Below, one piece after another: positions 7,135-9,959 of a DNA stretch of 9,959 nt. The position numbers and the translations under genes are program-made. Location: assembly GCA_017652545.1 (NCBI GenBank), contig JAGCAV010000091.1, forward strand, positions 1 through 9,959, in the 5' to 3' direction. Source of the DNA: Lachnospiraceae bacterium. GTDB taxonomy: Bacteria > Bacillota_A > Clostridia > Lachnospirales > Lachnospiraceae. Each line of letters starts with the position of its first letter. The first letter of the stretch is position 1. The notes beneath the pieces are model-generated. The model was not told where the DNA came from and made no database searches. It saw nothing but the letters and a program-made list of their open reading frames with translations.

Positions 7135-7203
7135 GAGGGGCTTTCGAATTAAGCGCATAAAGCATATGTATATGCATATAAATGCTTAATGCGAAAGCCC
7201 CTC
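7135..7203 (+). other. 69-nt long-arm hairpin in the dctP–dctQ intergenic region
   Basis: GAGGGGCTTTCG (7135–7146) is perfectly complementary to CGAAAGCCCCTC (7192–7203). After one A·G mismatch (7147/7191), ATTAAGC (7148–7154) pairs with GCTTAAT (7184–7190), followed by a G·U pair. The apical part (7156–7182) is an alternating purine–pyrimidine AT-rich stretch with its own hairpin, GCATAT-GT-ATATGC (7162–7175). No T tract directly follows, so this is not a standard terminator. Placement after a binding-protein gene suggests an mRNA-stabilising or processing structure that protects the dctP message. A cruciform, protein-binding dyad or small mobile-repeat remnant is also possible. Confidence 0.85.
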
Positions 7204-7222
7204 ATGTTCTTATTTTGTCGGC

Positions 7223-7230
7223 AAGGGGGT
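7223..7230 (+). promoter_or_regulatory. Ribosome binding site that sets the dctQ start
   Basis: AAGGGGGT lies six bases before the ATG at 7237. It is a weaker match than the AGGAGG sites of neighbouring genes. The frame is open upstream to an ATG at 7189 inside the long hairpin, but that start and the one at 7204 have no ribosome binding site. Confidence 0.65.
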
Positions 7231-7236
7231 ACCATT

Positions 7237-7755
7237 ATGTCAAAGATATGGAAGGGACTCGACACAGTGATGGATGCACTGACGACAATCGGGATGATCG
7301 GGATTGCTGTGATCTGCATCATTCAGATCATTGCCCGGTTTATCTTCAAACGGTCCATCATATGGGCCAATGAGGCGAGTTGTTTCCTGTTTGTGTATGT
7401 TGTTTTTATGGGTGCGTTCATACTGATCAGAGATAACGGCTTTATCCGTATGGATCTGATCCAGTCCAAGATTCCGAAGGCAGGAAGATTCATCTATGAT
7501 CTTGTGCTCCAGCTGCTGGTGGTCGTATACGCCGCGGTCTTTCTGATCTATGGCTTTCAGTTTGCGCAGCGGAACGGTATTCAGGTATCATCCGCCATGC
7601 ATCTCCCCATGAATGTTGTCTATTCGATCATGCCGATTTCGGGGTTCTTTATGATCGTCTATTCGCTGAGGAATATTGTCGCCCATATCAGGTCTCACAT
7701 AAACGGCACCGATACTGCTCTGGATGAGGCGGGACAGGAAGGAGATAAAAAATGA
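7237..7755 (+). CDS. dctQ: TRAP transporter small permease subunit, DctQ family
   Basis: This is the four-helix membrane subunit that partners the large TRAP permease. The 172-residue protein (start at 7237) has hydrophobic segments at about 15–37, 47–65, 85–106 and 124–144, the expected DctQ layout. The W43-x2-E46 motif before helix 2 and the arginine plus RDNGFIRMD segment after it match the family pattern in which a W-x-x-E pair precedes a GA-rich helix. The C-terminal tail is short and polar. The stop codon overlaps the dctM start as ATGA (7752–7755), indicating translational coupling. A start at 7237 leaves the long hairpin outside the coding region and gives a typical family length. Weak initiation here would keep membrane subunits below the level of the binding protein. 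Confidence 0.93.
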   Translation: MSKIWKGLDTVMDALTTIGMIGIAVICIIQIIARFIFKRSIIWANEASCFLFVYVVFMGAFILIRDNGFIRMDLIQSKIPKAGRFIYDLVLQLLVVVYAAVFLIYGFQFAQRNGIQVSSAMHLPMNVVYSIMPISGFFMIVYSLRNIVAHIRSHINGTDTALDEAGQEGDKK

Positions 7756-9038
7756 ACACTGCTCTTATTATCATGTTTATAACCTTTCTTGTGCTTCTGC
7801 TGAGCGGACTGCCTATTTTCTGTGCAATCGGACTGTCGTCCGTGACTTACCTGGTCGTCAGTCAGGATGTCCCGCTGATGCTGATCCCGCAAAAAATCTT
7901 TGTGACCGTTAATTCCTATTCCCTGCTTGCGATACCGCTTTTCATGCTGGCCGGAGAACTGATGAACAGCGGCGGGATCACAAGAAATATCCTGAATTTC
8001 TGTTCCAAGATCATCGGACATATCAGAGGAGGCCTTGCGCATGTCAGTATTCTGACCTGCATGATCTTCGCCGGTATGTGCGGCTCCTGTACGGCAGCTG
8101 CCGCGTCTGTCGGATCCATGATGATCCCGGCCCTGCGGGAAGACGGTTATGATGATGACTACAGCGCTTCCGTGATCGCAAGCGCGGCTGTTCTGGGACC
8201 GGTTATTCCGCCCAGCATCATCATGGTGATCTATGCATCGATCAGCGGCGACTCAGTCGCGAAACTCTTCCTTGGCGGAATCATCCCGGGCATTATCATC
8301 GGTCTGCTGCTGATGGTCGTTGCCTATTTTCTGGCAGTAAAAAGAGGGTATACAGCCAAAAACGCGCATATCGCGCCTTTTAAGGAAATACTGAGTGCCC
8401 TGCTGCATTCTCTTCCTGCCCTGATGCTTCCGATCATCATTATTGTCGGTATCCTTTCCGGCATTTTTACTGCAACGGAAGCAGGATCTGTGGCCGTCCT
8501 GTATGCCGCGATCCTTGGCATTGCGACAAAGGAACTGCGTTTCAAGGATATCAAGCCGATCATGATGAAAGCAGCCAGGTCAACGACGAATGTGCTTCTG
8601 CTGATGGCTACAGGCGCCACCCTTGGGTGGATCCTGACAAAAAACCAGGTTCCGCAGAAGATGACAATGGCTCTTCTTGGTATAACACGCCAGCCCGTTC
8701 TCCTGATGGTGATCATCATTGCTTTTGTTCTGTTCCTCGGATGTTTCCTTACGGATGCGACCATCGTTCCGATCCTGACCCCGCTGGTTCTCCCTGTTGT
8801 CCGTTCGATCGGTTATGATCCCATTGCTTTCGGTGTGATCCTGTGCACGATCTCTGTCGTGGGAAACCTGACCCCTCCGGTAGGCGGCCTGCTTTTTGTC
8901 GTCAGCGGCATCGGGGATATACCTGTCGGAAAGATTGCCAGAACCGTTCTGCCGTTCCTCGGCGTGATCGTTGGCGTTCTGATTCTGTGTTCGATATTCC
9001 CGTCAATCATCTCGTTCATACCAAACCATCTGCTGTGA
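7752..9038 (+). CDS. dctM: TRAP transporter large permease subunit, DctM family
   Basis: This is the ion-coupled transport channel of the TRAP system and a member of the ion transporter superfamily. The 428-residue protein is hydrophobic throughout, with roughly a dozen membrane segments and re-entrant regions. Family signatures seen include SLLAIPLFMLAGELMNSGG near residue 60, the GPVIPPS re-entrant motif at 149–155, SGIFTATEAGSVAVLYA mid-protein and NLTPPVGGLLFV near the C-terminus. The usual SGSxxA region reads FAGMCGSCTAAAASVG. The start overlaps dctQ by four bases, and AAGGAG (7739–7744) lies seven bases upstream. Transport is expected to be Na+- or H+-driven, as in characterised TRAP systems; the coupling ion and substrate are not determined here. 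Confidence 0.97.
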   Translation: MNTALIIMFITFLVLLLSGLPIFCAIGLSSVTYLVVSQDVPLMLIPQKIFVTVNSYSLLAIPLFMLAGELMNSGGITRNILNFCSKIIGHIRGGLAHVSILTCMIFAGMCGSCTAAAASVGSMMIPALREDGYDDDYSASVIASAAVLGPVIPPSIIMVIYASISGDSVAKLFLGGIIPGIIIGLLLMVVAYFLAVKRGYTAKNAHIAPFKEILSALLHSLPALMLPIIIIVGILSGIFTATEAGSVAVLYAAILGIATKELRFKDIKPIMMKAARSTTNVLLLMATGATLGWILTKNQVPQKMTMALLGITRQPVLLMVIIIAFVLFLGCFLTDATIVPILTPLVLPVVRSIGYDPIAFGVILCTISVVGNLTPPVGGLLFVVSGIGDIPVGKIARTVLPFLGVIVGVLILCSIFPSIISFIPNHLL

Positions 9039-9050
9039 GAGGAGAAGAAT

Positions 9051-9908
9051 ATGCCATCAAAGTACGCTTTTATCGCAGAAAACCTGGAGCATTTTTACAG
9101 GTATCCTCAGGAATACTATATGAAACCGTTTCGTATCTATGGGAATCTCTGGTTTGTCGGAAACAGGGATGTGGGTTCATACCTGTTTGACACGCCGGAA
9201 GGGCTGATCCTGATTGATACGACGTATCCGGAGACAAGAGCCCAGATGATCCAGTCGATCTGGGAAGCGGGGTTCAACCCCCGGGATATCCGGTATATTC
9301 TGCATACACATGGCCATTTTGATCACTTCGGCGCGACGGATGTCCTGGTAGCCCTTTCGGGAGCGGAGACCTTCCTTGGAGAAGAAGACGCAAAAATGTT
9401 TTCCGAAAGACCGGAACTGGCCCTGATCAGCGACGCGCATCATACGTATCTGGAACCGTTCCGGGTCGATCATGCGATCCGTGACGGTGATGTGATCACT
9501 CTTGGGGGGACCTCCATCCGGTGCATATCATGTCCGGGGCACACGCTCGGCGTTATGTGCTTCGTCGCAGAACTTGAGGAAAACGGTATCAAAAAGACAG
9601 CCGGTCTTTATGGCGGGATCGGGACAGGAACCGTATGCAGGGAATTTGTTGAGAAGATGGACACCTGGGCATACAGGGAACATTTTATCGACAGCCTTGA
9701 GAAGGTCCGCCACGAGAAGATCGACATAACCCTCGGCAATCATACAGCACAGAATGCGACTGAAGAAAAGCGCCGGAAAATGCTTGAAGATCCGGATGGC
9801 CCCAATCCTTTCATCGATCCCTCCGAGTGGGAACGTTTTATTGAAGGTGCCAAAGAGAAATATCTGCAGATGCTTCGGGATGAGGAAGCAGGGACGGATC
9901 AGATCTGA
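9051..9908 (+). CDS. MBL-fold metallohydrolase with B3-like zinc ligands
   Basis: This 285-residue protein has a metallo-beta-lactamase fold. The zinc motif is HTHGHFDH, giving H87, H89, D91 and H92. The third histidine is H164 in CPGHTLG, and a late H231 appears in LGNHTAQN. The region where B1/B2 enzymes and glyoxalase II-type proteins carry a Cys or Asp reads GLYGGIGTG, with no such residue. H87/H89/H164 plus D91/H92/H231 is the arrangement of the B3 subclass and related hydrolases. No signal peptide is seen, so the protein is probably cytoplasmic. GAGGAG (9039–9044) precedes the ATG by six bases, and the gene starts 12 bases after dctM, so it belongs to the TRAP operon. It may hydrolyse the imported compound or a derivative, for example a lactone or ester. 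That role is inferred from context, and antibiotic resistance is not implied. Confidence 0.92.
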   Translation: MPSKYAFIAENLEHFYRYPQEYYMKPFRIYGNLWFVGNRDVGSYLFDTPEGLILIDTTYPETRAQMIQSIWEAGFNPRDIRYILHTHGHFDHFGATDVLVALSGAETFLGEEDAKMFSERPELALISDAHHTYLEPFRVDHAIRDGDVITLGGTSIRCISCPGHTLGVMCFVAELEENGIKKTAGLYGGIGTGTVCREFVEKMDTWAYREHFIDSLEKVRHEKIDITLGNHTAQNATEEKRRKMLEDPDGPNPFIDPSEWERFIEGAKEKYLQMLRDEEAGTDQI

Positions 9909-9914
9909 GGAGGT
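9908..9914 (+). promoter_or_regulatory. Ribosome binding site of the response regulator gene
   Basis: AGGAGGT overlaps the last base of the metallohydrolase stop codon and sits five bases before a TTG codon. The strong site compensates for the rare start codon and suggests translational coupling with the gene before it. Confidence 0.8.
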
Positions 9915-9919
9915 ACTCT

Positions 9920-9959
9920 TTGTATAAGCTGATCATTATCGATGATGAACGGAAAATCC
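9920..9959 (+). CDS. Response regulator, N-terminus only (3' end outside window)
   Basis: Thirteen codons are visible. From a TTG start at 9920 they read (M)YKLIIIDDERKI. The hydrophobic first strand followed by Asp-Asp-Glu is the start of a receiver (CheY-like) domain, in which the paired acidic residues bind Mg2+ for phosphorylation. The wording resembles YesN-type regulators with an AraC-like output domain that are frequent in Clostridia. The output domain lies outside the window, so that subtype is a guess. No ATG or GTG precedes the motif in frame within the short space after the metallohydrolase stop. With a gap of 11 bases it belongs to the same operon and is a good candidate to control the transporter genes. 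Confidence 0.8.
   Translation, partial: MYKLIIIDDERKI

Noticed and set aside
7135..7203. Treating the long hairpin as an ordinary rho-independent terminator
   Set aside because: No T tract follows the right arm on the + strand, and none follows on the minus strand. No minus-strand gene would need it.
7189..7236. Upstream ATG starts for dctQ at 7189 and 7204
   Set aside because: They lie in or at the edge of the long hairpin and have no Shine–Dalgarno sequence. The start at 7237 gives the usual DctQ length.
7695..8042. Minus-strand open frame across the dctQ–dctM junction
   Set aside because: It is antisense to two confidently assigned genes and has no plausible start signal or recognisable protein features.

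Overview
The window looks like a chromosomal segment of a Firmicute, most likely a member of the Clostridia resembling Lachnospiraceae. This is inferred from the lon–engB–valS gene order, strong AGGAGG-type ribosome binding sites, mid-range base composition by eye, and the style of the TRAP and regulator genes. No taxonomic marker such as rRNA is present. All genes that I accept lie on the + strand. No tRNA, rRNA, CRISPR array or insertion sequence is visible, and no gene-free stretch exceeds about 175 bases.

Region 1 (1–3970) is housekeeping: the 3' end of the ATP-dependent protease gene lon, the ribosome-assembly GTPase gene engB (ysxC/yihA), and a complete valyl-tRNA synthetase gene, valS. 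They are closely spaced and end at a clear intrinsic terminator with a perfect 11-bp stem at 3940–3968.

Region 2 (3970–5930) begins with a plausible sigma-A promoter (4014–4042). It drives a small membrane protein with a YgjV-like three-helix N-terminus and a GNAT-like C-terminus. Next comes an aldo/keto reductase with a C-terminal 2x[4Fe-4S] ferredoxin-like domain. These two genes are probably co-transcribed.

Region 3 (5931–9959, running off the window) is a solute-uptake operon: a TRAP substrate-binding protein (DctP family), a small TRAP permease (DctQ), a large TRAP permease (DctM), an MBL-fold metallohydrolase with B3-like zinc ligands, and the first 13 codons of a response regulator that starts with TTG. 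The last four genes are packed tightly (4-nt overlap, then gaps of 12 and 11 nt). The binding-protein gene is separated from dctQ by 158 nt holding a weak terminator-like hairpin and then a striking 69-nt long-arm hairpin (7135–7203). This arrangement suggests differential expression of an abundant binding protein and scarce membrane subunits. The upstream region of dctP (5931–6085) has two inverted repeats that could be operators. A likely reading is that the regulator, perhaps with a sensor kinase beyond the window, controls uptake of an organic or sugar acid that the metallohydrolase helps to process. The substrate cannot be determined from this sequence.

The most unusual items are the dctP–dctQ hairpin, the pairing of TRAP transporter, B3-like metallohydrolase and response regulator in one operon, and the membrane/GNAT-like fusion protein.
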